64,000 nucleotides of DNA, from positions 71,412-135,411 of the forward strand of contig JBCCRO010000014.1 in assembly GCA_039201605.1 (NCBI GenBank). The letters run 5' to 3'. The notes beneath the pieces were generated by a model. It was not told the origin of the DNA and did no database searches. It saw only the letters and a list, made by a program, of their open reading frames with translations. The stretch comes from CADEDH01 sp039201605 (lineage in GTDB: Bacteria > Actinomycetota > Acidimicrobiia > Acidimicrobiales > SZUA-35). The stretch's first letter is position 1. Each line of letters starts with the position of its first letter. Below are positions 23,493-32,479 of the stretch, piece by piece. The position numbers and the translations under genes are program-made.

Positions 23493-24254
23493 ATGCCCGA
23501 TCACTGGTTCGCCGAGTTGGCCGAGCACATGGGTCCGGCGTACCTCCGGTACTCGTTCACCCGGGGCACCGACCAGGAGGTCGGGGCCCTGATCGAACTG
23601 CTCGATCTGCAGCCGGGCGACCGGGTGCTCGACGTGGGCTGTGGCCCCGGTCGACACAGCCTGGGTCTCGCCGCCGCCGGGATGGACGTGACCGGGGTCG
23701 ATATCTCGCCCCGATTCGTCGACCTCGCCGCCGAGGCGGGGGCCGCGCTCGACGTCGCGATCAGGCCCCGGTTCCGCCTCGCCGATGCCCGACACCTCGA
23801 CGAGCGGGGCTACGACGCCGTCATCTCGCTGTGCCAGGGGGCGTTCGGCCTGGCCGGCGGCCCCGACACCGAGCTGCCGCCCGATCGCGAGCTCGACGAG
23901 CCGATCCTGGCCGGCATGGCTCGGGCGCTCGCTCCTCACGGTCGCCTCGCCGTCTCCGCCTTCTCGGCCTACTTCCAACTCCGCTTCCTCGGCGACGACG
24001 ACCGTTTCGACGCCGCCGCCGGGGTCAACCACGAGCGGACGGCGGTGCGCGACCCCGACGGGGCCGAACTCCCGGCCGAGCTGTGGACCACCTGCTTCAC
24101 GCCCCGCGAGCTCCGGCTCCTGGCCCGCACCGTCGGCCTCCGGGTTCGCCAGGTGTACGGCGTCACCCCCGGCGCCTACGGACCGCATCCGCCGTCGATC
24201 GAGTGTCCCGAGTTCCTCCTGGTGGCCGACGCCGGTACTCCACCATCGAGCTGA
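23493..24254 (+). CDS. Class I SAM-dependent methyltransferase
   Basis: 253 residues from ATG 23493 (MPDHWFAELAEHMG); GTG 23481 and ATG 23484 are in frame and possible. Motif I is VLDVGCGPGRHSLGLA, followed by VTGVDISPRFV, FRLADARHLDERGYDAVISLCQGAFGL and a C-terminal FTPRELRLLARTVGLRV typical of Methyltransf_11/25 proteins. It has no family-specific substrate signature. It sits between polA and rpsA, where mycobacteria have a similarly placed methyltransferase-type gene, so it may be a conserved neighbour. Confidence 0.8.
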   Translation: MPDHWFAELAEHMGPAYLRYSFTRGTDQEVGALIELLDLQPGDRVLDVGCGPGRHSLGLAAAGMDVTGVDISPRFVDLAAEAGAALDVAIRPRFRLADARHLDERGYDAVISLCQGAFGLAGGPDTELPPDRELDEPILAGMARALAPHGRLAVSAFSAYFQLRFLGDDDRFDAAAGVNHERTAVRDPDGAELPAELWTTCFTPRELRLLARTVGLRVRQVYGVTPGAYGPHPPSIECPEFLLVADAGTPPSS

Positions 24255-24289
24255 GCTGTCGATGAGAGGGGCGGGCTATCCCCGCTGGT

Positions 24290-24323
24290 AGCCTTGCCCA
24301 AGGCCGGGAAAGCCCTGGCCTTG
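24290..24323 (+). promoter_or_regulatory. rpsA promoter and leader hairpin
   Basis: TAGCCT (24290-24295) is a plausible -10. A few bases later the leader can form AAGGCC-GGG, loop AAAG, CCC-T-GGCCTT (24301-24323), a 9-pair stem with one bulge, leaving about 80 bases before the GTG of rpsA. Ribosomal protein S1 is autoregulated in other bacteria; whether this stem is involved is inference. Confidence 0.4.
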
Positions 24324-24402
24324 TCTCCGCTGTCCCACGAACTCCCCGTCACTCCCGACGTCGTGGGCCGAGAGTGCAGACCGACGAAAGTACGCCTACT
24401 CC

Positions 24403-25728
24403 GTGTCCACCACCGACCTCAGCCCTGATCCCACCATGACCATGCCCGACGACAACAACGGTTACACCCCTCGACAGATCATCGCCAACGATCTGGAGGG
24501 CTCTCTCGACGACGCCTACGCGGCGTCCATGGTGATGGTCGACGACGGCCAGCTGGTCACCGGCACGGTGGTCCGGGTCGATCGTGACGAGGTGCTGCTC
24601 GACATCGGCTACAAGAGCGAGGGCGTCATCCCCTCCCGGGAGCTGTCGATCCGCAACGACGTCGACCCGAGCGAGATCGTCACCATCGGCGACGAGCTCG
24701 AAGCCCTCGTCCTCCAGAAGGAGGACAAGGAGGGCCGGCTGCTGCTGTCGAAGAAGCGGGCCCAGTACGAGCGGGCCTGGGGCACCATCGAAGAGGTCAA
24801 GGAGCGCGACGGTGTCGTGTCCGGCCCCGTCATCGAGGTGGTCAAGGGCGGCCTGATCCTCGACATCGGCCTCCGCGGCTTCCTCCCCGCCTCGCTCGTC
24901 GAGCTGCGCCGGGTCCGCGACCTGCAGCCCTACGTCGGCCGCACGCTGGACGCCAAGATCATCGAGCTCGACAAGAACCGCAACAACGTCGTCCTCAGCC
25001 GCCGGGCCTACCTCGAGGAGACCCAGAAGGAGCAGCGCGAGGACTTCCTGGCCAACCTCACCCCCGGCGAGGTCCGCAGCGGTGTGGTCTCCTCCGTCGT
25101 CAACTTCGGCGCCTTCGTCGATCTCGGCGGCATGGACGGCCTCATCCACGTGTCGGAGCTGTCGTGGAAGCATGTCGACCACCCGGGTTCGGTCGTCGCC
25201 GTGGGCGACGAGGTCACCGTGCAGGTGCTCGAGGTCGATCTCAGCCGGGAGCGCATCTCGCTGTCGCTGAAGGCCACCCAGCAGGATCCGTGGCAGGAGT
25301 TCGCCTCCAGTCACCGGGTCGGCGAGCTGGTCTACGGCCGGGTCACCAAGCTGGTGCCGTTCGGTTCCTTCGTCCAGGTGGGCGACGGCATCGAGGGTCT
25401 GGTCCACATCTCGGAGATGTCGGCCCACCACGTCGATCTCCCCGAGCAGGTGGTCACCCCCGGCGAGGAGCTGTGGGTCAAGATCATCGACATCGATCTC
25501 CAGCGTCGTCGCATCAGCCTGTCGATCAAGCAGGCCGCTGAAGGTGGCGTCGTGGCCCAGGAGTACCAGGAGCACTTCGGCGAGCACGCCTTCGACGACG
25601 AGGGCAACTACATCGGCCCGACCGAGGTCGATCCCGCAACCGAGGCGGCATGGGCCGAGTACTACGAGGAGCTGGAGGGCGGTGGCGGCGGCGAGGCCCC
25701 GGCCCCCGAGCCGCAGGCCGAGGGCTGA
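24403..25728 (+). CDS. rpsA: 30S ribosomal protein S1
   Basis: 441 residues, GTG start. Four S1 (OB-fold) repeats can be seen: from GQLVTGTVVRVDRDEVLLDIG, from VVSGPVIEVVKGGLILDIG, from EVRSGVVSSVVNFGAFVDLGGMDGLIHVSEL, and from LVYGRVTKLVPFGSFVQVGDGIEGLVHISEM. The third and fourth are the strongest RNA-binding repeats. The four-repeat form with an acidic Gly/Pro tail is the actinobacterial type. It helps mRNA bind the ribosome. It is flanked by polA upstream as in mycobacteria, and downstream the conserved coaE neighbour has been displaced by the Tad pilus locus. Confidence 0.95.
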   Translation: MSTTDLSPDPTMTMPDDNNGYTPRQIIANDLEGSLDDAYAASMVMVDDGQLVTGTVVRVDRDEVLLDIGYKSEGVIPSRELSIRNDVDPSEIVTIGDELEALVLQKEDKEGRLLLSKKRAQYERAWGTIEEVKERDGVVSGPVIEVVKGGLILDIGLRGFLPASLVELRRVRDLQPYVGRTLDAKIIELDKNRNNVVLSRRAYLEETQKEQREDFLANLTPGEVRSGVVSSVVNFGAFVDLGGMDGLIHVSELSWKHVDHPGSVVAVGDEVTVQVLEVDLSRERISLSLKATQQDPWQEFASSHRVGELVYGRVTKLVPFGSFVQVGDGIEGLVHISEMSAHHVDLPEQVVTPGEELWVKIIDIDLQRRRISLSIKQAAEGGVVAQEYQEHFGEHAFDDEGNYIGPTEVDPATEAAWAEYYEELEGGGGGEAPAPEPQAEG

Positions 25729-25762
25729 TCGCCCCCCGGTTCACCAGACCACACCTCACGAC

Positions 25763-25801
25763 GACGACCTCGGGCCCCGGCCGGAGGTCGTCCGCCTTTT
25801 T
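25763..25801 (+). terminator. Intrinsic terminator after rpsA
   Basis: GACGACCTC pairs with GAGGTCGTC around a GC-rich loop, followed by CGCC and TTTTT (25797-25801). A classic intrinsic terminator. It separates rpsA from the pilus operon. Confidence 0.85.
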
Positions 25802-25897
25802 ACCGATTCACTAACCCGCCCGGTACCCGGGCCGACATGAGTTCCTGAGTCAGACAACTGCGGGCCCGGATGGGTTCGCCGGACCTAGGAGCTTGTC

Positions 25898-26803
25898 GTG
25901 AATTCGCGACGTACGGTGATTCTCGTTGTGGCGGTGGTCGTTGGCGCCATCGCCTCGTTCGGCCTACTGAACTACATCCGCAACGTGGAGGGTTCGGTGT
26001 ATGAGAACGCCGAGCCGGAGACGGTGTGGGTCGTCCAGCGGCCAATCGCCAAGGGCACCAGCATCGACCAGGTGCTCAACCAGGGGCTGATCGGCGAGTC
26101 CGAGATCCCGGCCAGCTTCCGGCCGGCGACCGCCATCGTCGACCCCGAGACCGAACTTGCGGGGCTCGTCGCCGTTACCGACCTCCCGGCCAACGCCCCG
26201 CTCGTCACCGGCAACTTCGTGGCCCCCAGCGTGGTCAACACCGGGATCACCGACCGGCTCGAGGAGCGGGGGCTGACCACGGTCACCTTCAGCCTCGACC
26301 AGGTCAAGGGCGCCGCCTACCTGCTCGAACCGGGCGACCGGGTGAACGTCCTGTCGCTGAAGGCGCTCGGCGAGCTCGTCGTCGCCACCGGCGGCACCGA
26401 GATCGACGCCGAGGCCGACAGCGAGGACGGCTCGTCGGAGTCGACCGGCTCCGCCGACGCCGACGCCGGCACCCGGGCCTACGACTACGACGCCCGGTAC
26501 GTGTATCAGAACGTCGAGATCCTGGCCATCGACAAGTCGCTGACCCCCGACCTCGGTGAGTCGACCGACGAGCAGGAGACGGCGGCCCGCAACGGCGGCA
26601 TGATCACCCTCGCCGTCCCGCCCGAGGCCGTGCAGCTGATCCTCTCGGTCGGCACCGAGAACCTCTACCTGTCGCTCGTGCCCCCGAGCTACGAGCCCTA
26701 CGAGCTGCCGCCGCTCGACCTCGGCGATCAGGTCCTGCCCGGTGAGAACGGCGACGAGCTCACCCCCTACAGCGACCTCGAGGCCCCGACGCCGGCTCCC
26801 TGA
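25898..26803 (+). CDS. cpaB: Flp pilus assembly protein CpaB/RcpC
   Basis: 301 residues, GTG start with GGAG 7 bases upstream. It has an N-terminal membrane anchor (TVILVVAVVVGAIASFGLLNYI) and then a SAF-like domain (VWVVQRPIAKGTSIDQVL ... AIVDPETELAGLVAVTDLPANAPLVTGNFV). The RcpC middle region has LTTVTFSLDQVKGAAYLLEPGDRVNVL, and ITLAVPPEAVQLILSVGTENLYLSLVPP follows. A low-complexity acidic insert (about residues 170-195) interrupts the domain. CpaB is a membrane-anchored subunit of the Tad machinery. In a single-membrane bacterium it would lie outside the membrane near the pilus base. First gene of the cpaB-cpaE-cpaF-tadB-tadC run. Confidence 0.85.
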   Translation: MNSRRTVILVVAVVVGAIASFGLLNYIRNVEGSVYENAEPETVWVVQRPIAKGTSIDQVLNQGLIGESEIPASFRPATAIVDPETELAGLVAVTDLPANAPLVTGNFVAPSVVNTGITDRLEERGLTTVTFSLDQVKGAAYLLEPGDRVNVLSLKALGELVVATGGTEIDAEADSEDGSSESTGSADADAGTRAYDYDARYVYQNVEILAIDKSLTPDLGESTDEQETAARNGGMITLAVPPEAVQLILSVGTENLYLSLVPPSYEPYELPPLDLGDQVLPGENGDELTPYSDLEAPTPAP

Positions 26804-26874
26804 GCCGACGACGATCGCCTCACCGACCGACGAACCACCGCACCGCACCCACACCACGACCAAGGAAAGGCACC

Positions 26875-28185
26875 ATGAGTGAGCCCGGGGTGAACGACTT
26901 CACCAACTTCACCTTCGACGACTTCGGAGGCAACGACTCCGAACTCGACGCAGAGTTGAGTGCGGCCAACGAACGCAGCCAGTTCGCAGGCGTGGCGCTG
27001 GCCGTCGTCGACACCGACCAGGCCGTCCGCGACTATCTGGCCGGGCTGTTCGGGGGGCGGACCGACAAGGCCGCCACCATCAGCGAGATCGAGACCCGCC
27101 TCGGCTTCTCACCGATCGTGGTCGTTCTCGGGCCCTCCTGCTCCTCGCCCGACGACCTGGCCGTGTGCAAGCAGTGGCAGAAGCTCTACCCCCACGTCGC
27201 CGTGGTGCTGATCACGGCCGAGATGTCGACCGACCTGCTCCAGAAGGCCCTCCGGTCCGGGGTGCGGGACGTGCTCTCGGCTCCCATCGATCAGGAGCAG
27301 CTTGTCGAGACCGTCACCCGGATCGCCGAGGACCTGCGCAACGCCGCCCCCCAGCCGGCGCCGCCGGTGGCCGACGTGCCCGCATCGGTCGACGACGACG
27401 AGGTGGGCAAGGTCATCACCGTCTTCTCGACCAAGGGTGGCTCGGGCAAGTCGGTCACGGCGACCAACATGGGTGTGGTACTGGCCCAGCAGTCCGATCG
27501 GCCGGTGGCCATCATCGACGGCAACCTGCAGTTCGGCGATGTGGCCGTGATGCTCAAGCTCCAGCCGCACCACACCGCCGTCGACGCCGTGGCCCAGCTC
27601 GAAGCCCCGGACGCACCCCAGATCCTCCGGGAGATGATGACGGTGCACGAGCCGAGCGGCGTGCTCGTCCTGCCGGCCCCGGTCGAGCCGACCTTCGCCG
27701 ATCAGATCAGCGGCCAGCACATGGCGAAGCTGATCGAGATCGTGAAGAGCTTCGCCGGCCACGTCATCGTCGACCTGCCCGCCATCTTCAACGAGGTGGT
27801 GCTGTCGGTGATCGAGAACTCCGACGAGATCGTGCTCGTCGCCGGGCTCGACATCCCGAACATCAAGAACGTCAAGATCGGCCTCAGCACGCTCTCGCTG
27901 CTGAGCGTCCCCACCGAGAAGCTGCACCTGGTCCTCAACCGAGCCGACTCCAAGGTGAAGCTCGACGTCTCCGAGGTGGAGAAGACCCTGCGGGTCGAGG
28001 CGGTGGCCCGGGTGCCCTCCGACGTGGTGGTGCCGATCTCGGTCAACAAGGGATCCCCCGTCGTGCTGTCCGCCCCCAAGTCCGGCGTGGGCCGGGCCTT
28101 CGAACAACTGGCGCTCCGCTTCCTCGACGGCGGCGCCAGCATGCCATCCGAAAACCGATCCGGTCGCCGCAAGTTCTTCGGCTGA
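26875..28185 (+). CDS. cpaE: Tad pilus MinD/ParA-like ATPase CpaE/TadZ
   Basis: 436 residues with AAGGAAAGG upstream. Residues about 37-165 form a receiver-like domain (VALAVVDTDQAVRDYLAG ... IVVVLGPSC ... VAVVLITAEMSTDLLQKALRSGVRDVLSAPI) that lacks the usual phosphorylatable Asp in the motif position. The deviant Walker A of MinD proteins is FSTKGGSGKSVTATN. HVIVDLPAIFNEVVL corresponds to Walker B. TadZ proteins localise Tad machinery to the correct membrane site. It is followed by cpaF after 21 bases. Confidence 0.88.
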   Translation: MSEPGVNDFTNFTFDDFGGNDSELDAELSAANERSQFAGVALAVVDTDQAVRDYLAGLFGGRTDKAATISEIETRLGFSPIVVVLGPSCSSPDDLAVCKQWQKLYPHVAVVLITAEMSTDLLQKALRSGVRDVLSAPIDQEQLVETVTRIAEDLRNAAPQPAPPVADVPASVDDDEVGKVITVFSTKGGSGKSVTATNMGVVLAQQSDRPVAIIDGNLQFGDVAVMLKLQPHHTAVDAVAQLEAPDAPQILREMMTVHEPSGVLVLPAPVEPTFADQISGQHMAKLIEIVKSFAGHVIVDLPAIFNEVVLSVIENSDEIVLVAGLDIPNIKNVKIGLSTLSLLSVPTEKLHLVLNRADSKVKLDVSEVEKTLRVEAVARVPSDVVVPISVNKGSPVVLSAPKSGVGRAFEQLALRFLDGGASMPSENRSGRRKFFG

Positions 28186-28206
28186 TCACCACAGGAGCCC
28201 TGAATC

Positions 28207-29577
28207 ATGTCTCTGTACCAGCGCCTCAATGAGGGATCGGACGATGGTGGCTTCAACAGCCTGACCAACCGCGATCCCGCCCTCAAGGAGATCCGCAGCC
28301 GGGTCCACAGCGGCCTCATCGACGAGCTCGGCCCCGTGCTCTACGACAAGCGGATCTCGGAGGAGGACCTCCGGGCCCGGGTCAACACCGCTCTGCACAA
28401 CGCCCTGGCCCAGGAGCGGACCGCCCTGTCGGCCGCCGACAAGGCCCAGCTGATCCAGGACGTGTCGGACGACATCCTCGGCTACGGCCCGATCGACAAG
28501 CTCCTGCGCGACGAGGACGTGTCGGAGATCATGTGCAACGGTCCGCACCAGATCTACGTGGAGCGCGCCGGCAAGCTCGGCACCGAGGACGTCGGTTTCG
28601 CCGACGACGAACACCTGCGCCGCATCATCGACAAGATCGTGTCGCAGGTCGGTCGTCGTATCGACGAGTCGAGCCCGCTGTGTGACGCCCGCCTGCCCGA
28701 CGGGTCCCGCGTCAACGCCGTGATCGCCCCCCTGGCCGTCGGTGGGCCGTTCCTCACCATCCGGAAGTTCGCCGCCGACCCGTTGCAGATCGACGACCTG
28801 ATCCGCTTCGGCACCCTGAGCGTCCACTCGGCCCGATTCCTCCAGGCCTGCATCGTCGGCAAGCTCAACGTGGTCGTCTCCGGCGGTACCGGCACCGGTA
28901 AGACGACGACCCTCAACGTGCTCTCGTCGTTCATCCCCGACGGCGAGCGCATCATCACCGTCGAGGACGCCAAGGAGCTCCAGCTTCACCAGGACCACGT
29001 GCTCAGCCTCGAGACCCGCCCGCCCAACGTGGAGGGCCGGGGCGAGGTGACCATCCGCGACCTGGTGAAGAACACCCTCCGTATGCGCCCGGACCGCATC
29101 GTGGTCGGCGAGTGTCGCTCGGGCGAGGCCCTCGACATGTTGCAGGCGATGAACACCGGCCACGACGGGTCGCTCACCACCCTCCACGCCAACACTCCTC
29201 GGGACGCCCTCAGCCGCCTCGAGACCCTGGTGCTGATGGCGGGCTTCGACCTGCCGGTGCGGGCCATCCGCGAGCAGATCTCGTCCGCCGTCGACGTGGT
29301 GGTCCAGCTGCAGCGCCTGCGCGACGGCAGCCGCCGGATAACCCACATCACCGAGGTGGCCGGCATGGAGGGCGAGATCATCACCCTGCAGGACGTCTTC
29401 ACCCTCGACATCGGTGCCGGCGTCGACGACAACGGCAAGTACATCGGCGAGCTCAAGCCCACCGGCGTGCGCCCGAAGTTCACCGAGAAGCTGGCCGATC
29501 ACGGCATCCGCCTCGGCCCCGAGGTGTTCGCCCCCCAGATGAGCGGCCCCCAGTCGTCGCCCAGGGGGAAGCGATGA
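28207..29577 (+). CDS. cpaF: Tad pilus assembly/secretion ATPase CpaF/TadA
   Basis: 456 residues. N-terminal domain, then the secretion ATPase core: Walker A GGTGTGKTTTLNVL, Asp box RIITVEDAKELQL, Walker B RMRPDRIVVGECRSGEALDMLQAMNTGHDGSLTTLHANTP with the conserved His. This hexameric ATPase drives pilin extrusion. The gene overlaps the next one by 4 bases (ATGA). Confidence 0.93.
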   Translation: MSLYQRLNEGSDDGGFNSLTNRDPALKEIRSRVHSGLIDELGPVLYDKRISEEDLRARVNTALHNALAQERTALSAADKAQLIQDVSDDILGYGPIDKLLRDEDVSEIMCNGPHQIYVERAGKLGTEDVGFADDEHLRRIIDKIVSQVGRRIDESSPLCDARLPDGSRVNAVIAPLAVGGPFLTIRKFAADPLQIDDLIRFGTLSVHSARFLQACIVGKLNVVVSGGTGTGKTTTLNVLSSFIPDGERIITVEDAKELQLHQDHVLSLETRPPNVEGRGEVTIRDLVKNTLRMRPDRIVVGECRSGEALDMLQAMNTGHDGSLTTLHANTPRDALSRLETLVLMAGFDLPVRAIREQISSAVDVVVQLQRLRDGSRRITHITEVAGMEGEIITLQDVFTLDIGAGVDDNGKYIGELKPTGVRPKFTEKLADHGIRLGPEVFAPQMSGPQSSPRGKR

Positions 29578-31538
29578 TCGATCTGCCAAACGCCCGCCCC
29601 CTCCACGCCTCGTGGACCGTGCGGCTCGCCGCACTCGTCCTCCTGGCGATGGTCGTGGTCGGCGGCTGGACCTCGGATGCCCGGGGGCAGGACGGCGATG
29701 ATGGTGCGGAGGCTCCTCCGGCCCGCATCGTCGCCGTCGACGCCGTCGGGACCGCCGTGGGCGTCGAGCTGATCGGCCTCGACCCGGACACGCCGGCGTC
29801 GTCCGTCGAACTGCTGGTCGAGGGCGAGGCCGTATCGGCGTCGTCGGTGTCGACCACCACCGCCGACGGTCGGACCGCCGAGATCGTGCTCGTCGTCGAC
29901 GCCCACGTACGGGGCGCCGCCGGCGATCTGGTCGCCGCCATCACCGAACAGCTGCAGACCGCCACCAGCGACTCGTCGTCGTCGACCTCGATCGCCGTGG
30001 TCTCCGCCGGTGACGGCGCCTTGATCCTCAGCCACCCGACGACCGACCGCGACCGCACCCTGGCCGCGCTCGACGAGGTGTCGTTCCGCAACTCCTCCGC
30101 CCTCTACAGCGCCGTCGAGCGGGGAGCCGGGCTCTTCACCGACGACCCGACGACGGTCAAGACGATGATCGTGGCCGCCACCGGCGCCGACGAGGGCTCG
30201 ACCGTCACCTCGGCCGAAGGCCAGGCCGCCCTGCTCCAGCGGGGTGCCCAGCTCATCACCGTCGGCTTCCAGGGCTCGGACAACAACCTCGAGGCCCTCA
30301 GCAACCAGACGGCGGGCCTCACCTACCAGACGACCACCGTCGAGGCCCTGCAGGACGCCGTCGCCGCGGCGATGGTCGCCGCCGAAGGCCGGACGGTCGT
30401 CGGCTTCGAGCCCGGCGAGTTGGCCGAGGCGCGGACGACGGTGGCCATGACCGTCGCCGACCAGAGCTTCGACTTCTCGTACCCGGCCGACGTGCGGACG
30501 GTCAATCCGCTCCAGCTGGCGCCGGAGGCCAAGGCCGGATCCAGCTCCTTCGCTCTGTTCCAGACCTCGGCCGGCCTGTACCTGGCCCTGCTCCTGGCCT
30601 TCGTCGGCATCTCGCTCGGCGTGTGGTCGCTCGGTTCGATCGTGGCCGGCGGCGAGGCCGGCCTGGAGGGCGTGCTCGCCCGCTACACCGAGGATGGCGA
30701 GGTCACCGAGGCCGAGGTGGAGGACATGGTCGTGCAGTCGGCCCTCCTCCAGCGAGCGGTCGAGGTCAGCGAGTCGTTCGCCGAACGCCAGGGCTTCCTG
30801 TCCCGGGTGGAGGAGCTGCTCGAGCGGGCCAACCTGCCCGTGCGGCCGGGCGAGGGGATGTTCATCCTCGGCGCCATCGTCTTCCTCTCCTCGATGCTCG
30901 GCCTCGTGGTGACCCGCAGCGTGCTGGCCGCCTTGATCTTCGGCGTGTTCGCCGTCGCCGTCACCTTCTTCATCGTCCGCTACCTGGGCGCCCGTCGCCT
31001 GAAGACCTTCGAGTCGCAGCTCCCCGACACGCTGCAGCTGCTGTCGGGCACCCTGCGGGCCGGCTACTCGCTGCCCCAGGGCCTCGAAGCGGTCTCCAAC
31101 GAGATCGCCGACCCGATGGGTCAGGAGCTGCGTCGGGCCATGACCGAGGCTCGCCTCGGTCGGGACATGGAGGACGCCCTCACCGGTATCGCCGATCGGA
31201 TGTCCAGCCCCGACTTCGCCTGGACGGTGATGGCCATCGGCATCCAGCGCGAGGTCGGTGGCAACCTCAACGAACTCCTTATGAGCGTGTCCGACACGAT
31301 GGTGGCCCGAGACCGCCTCAAGCGCGAGATCTCGGCCCTGACCGCCGAGGGCAAGATGTCGGCCGGTGTGCTGTCGTTCCTGCCGCCGGGCCTCGGGGCG
31401 ATCATGTGGATCATCAACCCGGAATACATCTCCGTGCTGTTCACCGAGACGATGGGCAACGTCCTGCTCGGGCTCGGCGTGCTCTCGGCCACGGTCGGTC
31501 TGGCCTGGATGAAGAAAGTGATCACCGTCGATGTCTGA
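29574..31538 (+). CDS. tadB: von Willebrand A-like / TadB fusion protein
   Basis: 654 residues, ATG overlapping the cpaF stop. There is a signal-like segment (residues 15-38) and then a domain of about 100-270 with the alternating strands and helices of a vWA domain (AEIVLVVDAHVRGAAGD ... TSIAVVSAGDGALILS ... TVKTMIVAATGADEGSTVTSAEG ... AQLITVGFQGSDNNLEALSNQTAG). The MIDAS motif DxSxS is replaced by DAHVR. A membrane segment at 333-358 leads to a TadB core: two membrane helices near 429-470, then FESQLPDTLQLLSGTLRAGYSLPQGLEAVSNEI (T2SSF domain) and C-terminal helices. TadB is the platform protein of the Tad machine and is normally about 300 residues. The N-terminal half is presumably outside the membrane. 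The longer frame from 29112 overlaps cpaF and is not real. Confidence 0.85.
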   Translation: MIDLPNARPLHASWTVRLAALVLLAMVVVGGWTSDARGQDGDDGAEAPPARIVAVDAVGTAVGVELIGLDPDTPASSVELLVEGEAVSASSVSTTTADGRTAEIVLVVDAHVRGAAGDLVAAITEQLQTATSDSSSSTSIAVVSAGDGALILSHPTTDRDRTLAALDEVSFRNSSALYSAVERGAGLFTDDPTTVKTMIVAATGADEGSTVTSAEGQAALLQRGAQLITVGFQGSDNNLEALSNQTAGLTYQTTTVEALQDAVAAAMVAAEGRTVVGFEPGELAEARTTVAMTVADQSFDFSYPADVRTVNPLQLAPEAKAGSSSFALFQTSAGLYLALLLAFVGISLGVWSLGSIVAGGEAGLEGVLARYTEDGEVTEAEVEDMVVQSALLQRAVEVSESFAERQGFLSRVEELLERANLPVRPGEGMFILGAIVFLSSMLGLVVTRSVLAALIFGVFAVAVTFFIVRYLGARRLKTFESQLPDTLQLLSGTLRAGYSLPQGLEAVSNEIADPMGQELRRAMTEARLGRDMEDALTGIADRMSSPDFAWTVMAIGIQREVGGNLNELLMSVSDTMVARDRLKREISALTAEGKMSAGVLSFLPPGLGAIMWIINPEYISVLFTETMGNVLLGLGVLSATVGLAWMKKVITVDV

Positions 31539-32475
31539 TTTCGTGGCCTCCATCCCCTTCGAGGTCTTCATCGGTCTCGCCGGCGTCGCCGTCGGCCTCG
31601 TACTGTTCTTCGTCCTCAACCAGGTCGAGGAGCGCAACACCGCCCGGTCGACCCTCCGGCAGCTCGACGGCTACGAGGTGCAGAACCAGCGTGAGCAGGA
31701 GCTGCTGGCCCCCGCCCACGAGCGCATCCTCGAGCCGATCGTCGGCTTGTTCACTCGCCTCGGCGGCCGGCTCAACCCGCCGGAGTACGTCGAGAGCATC
31801 CAGCGGAAGCACATCCAGGCCGGCTACCGGTCGGCCGAGCGGGTCGAGCGCTTCCTGGCCATGCGGATCCTGGGCTTCGTCTTCATTCCGCTGTGGCTGT
31901 TCCTGATCCTGGTGGTCAACCCGTTCGGTCTCGAGGGGCTCCTGCTCTACTCCCTGGCCGGCCTCGGCGCCGTCATCGGCGGCGTCGGCCCCTCGACCAG
32001 CCTCAACCGGGCGGTCGAGCAGCGCCAGACCGCCATCCAGAAGGCCCTGCCCGACGTGCTCGACCTGCTGGTGATCTCGGTTGAGGCCGGCCTCGGCTTC
32101 GAGCAGGCCGTCGACCGGGTGATCGAGAACGTGCCCGGCGAACTCAGCGACGAGTTCGCCCGGGTGCTGGGCGAGACCCAGGCCGGCAGCTCCCGCTCCG
32201 ACGCCCTCCGAGCCCTGCAGGAGCGGGTCGACACCCCCGAGGTGCGCTCGTTCGTGTTGGCCATGATCCAGGCTGACACCTTCGGCGTCAGCATCGGACG
32301 GGTCCTGCGGGCCCAGGCCGACGAGATGCGGATCAAGCGCCGCCAGATGGCCCAGGAAAAGGCCCAGAAGGCGCCGGTGAAGATGATGATCCCGATGGTG
32401 CTGTGCATCTTTCCCGCCCTCTTCGTGGTGGTGTTGGGGCCGGCCATGATCAACATCTCCCGCAACCTGAGCTGA
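31531..32475 (+). CDS. tadC: Tad pilus platform protein TadC
   Basis: 314 residues; the start overlaps the end of the previous gene by 8 bases. It has membrane segments near residues 9-28, 112-131 and 134-155 plus a C-terminal pair, and a T2SSF domain with QTAIQKALPDVLDLLVISVEAGLGFEQAVDRVIENVPGELSDEFARVLGETQAG and MMIPMVLCIFPALFVVVLGPAMINI. TadC forms the inner-membrane platform with TadB. Translational coupling fits their 1:1 role. Confidence 0.88.
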   Translation: MSDFVASIPFEVFIGLAGVAVGLVLFFVLNQVEERNTARSTLRQLDGYEVQNQREQELLAPAHERILEPIVGLFTRLGGRLNPPEYVESIQRKHIQAGYRSAERVERFLAMRILGFVFIPLWLFLILVVNPFGLEGLLLYSLAGLGAVIGGVGPSTSLNRAVEQRQTAIQKALPDVLDLLVISVEAGLGFEQAVDRVIENVPGELSDEFARVLGETQAGSSRSDALRALQERVDTPEVRSFVLAMIQADTFGVSIGRVLRAQADEMRIKRRQMAQEKAQKAPVKMMIPMVLCIFPALFVVVLGPAMINISRNLS

Positions 32476-32479
32476 GTTC

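Noticed and set aside
20634..24188. Very long open frame on the reverse strand opposite polA
   Set aside because: It mirrors polA and the next methyltransferase, has no recognisable domain, and arises because GC-rich coding sequence leaves few stop codons in the complementary frame.
27400..27480. CpaE considered as a chromosome-partition ParA or MinD
   Set aside because: The receiver-like N-terminal domain and location between cpaB and cpaF identify the Tad-specific TadZ group.
29112..29573. N-terminal extension of the TadB fusion into the cpaF region
   Set aside because: The extra residues are Arg/Pro-rich shadow sequence of cpaF; the ATG at 29574 overlaps the cpaF stop and leads directly into a signal-like segment.
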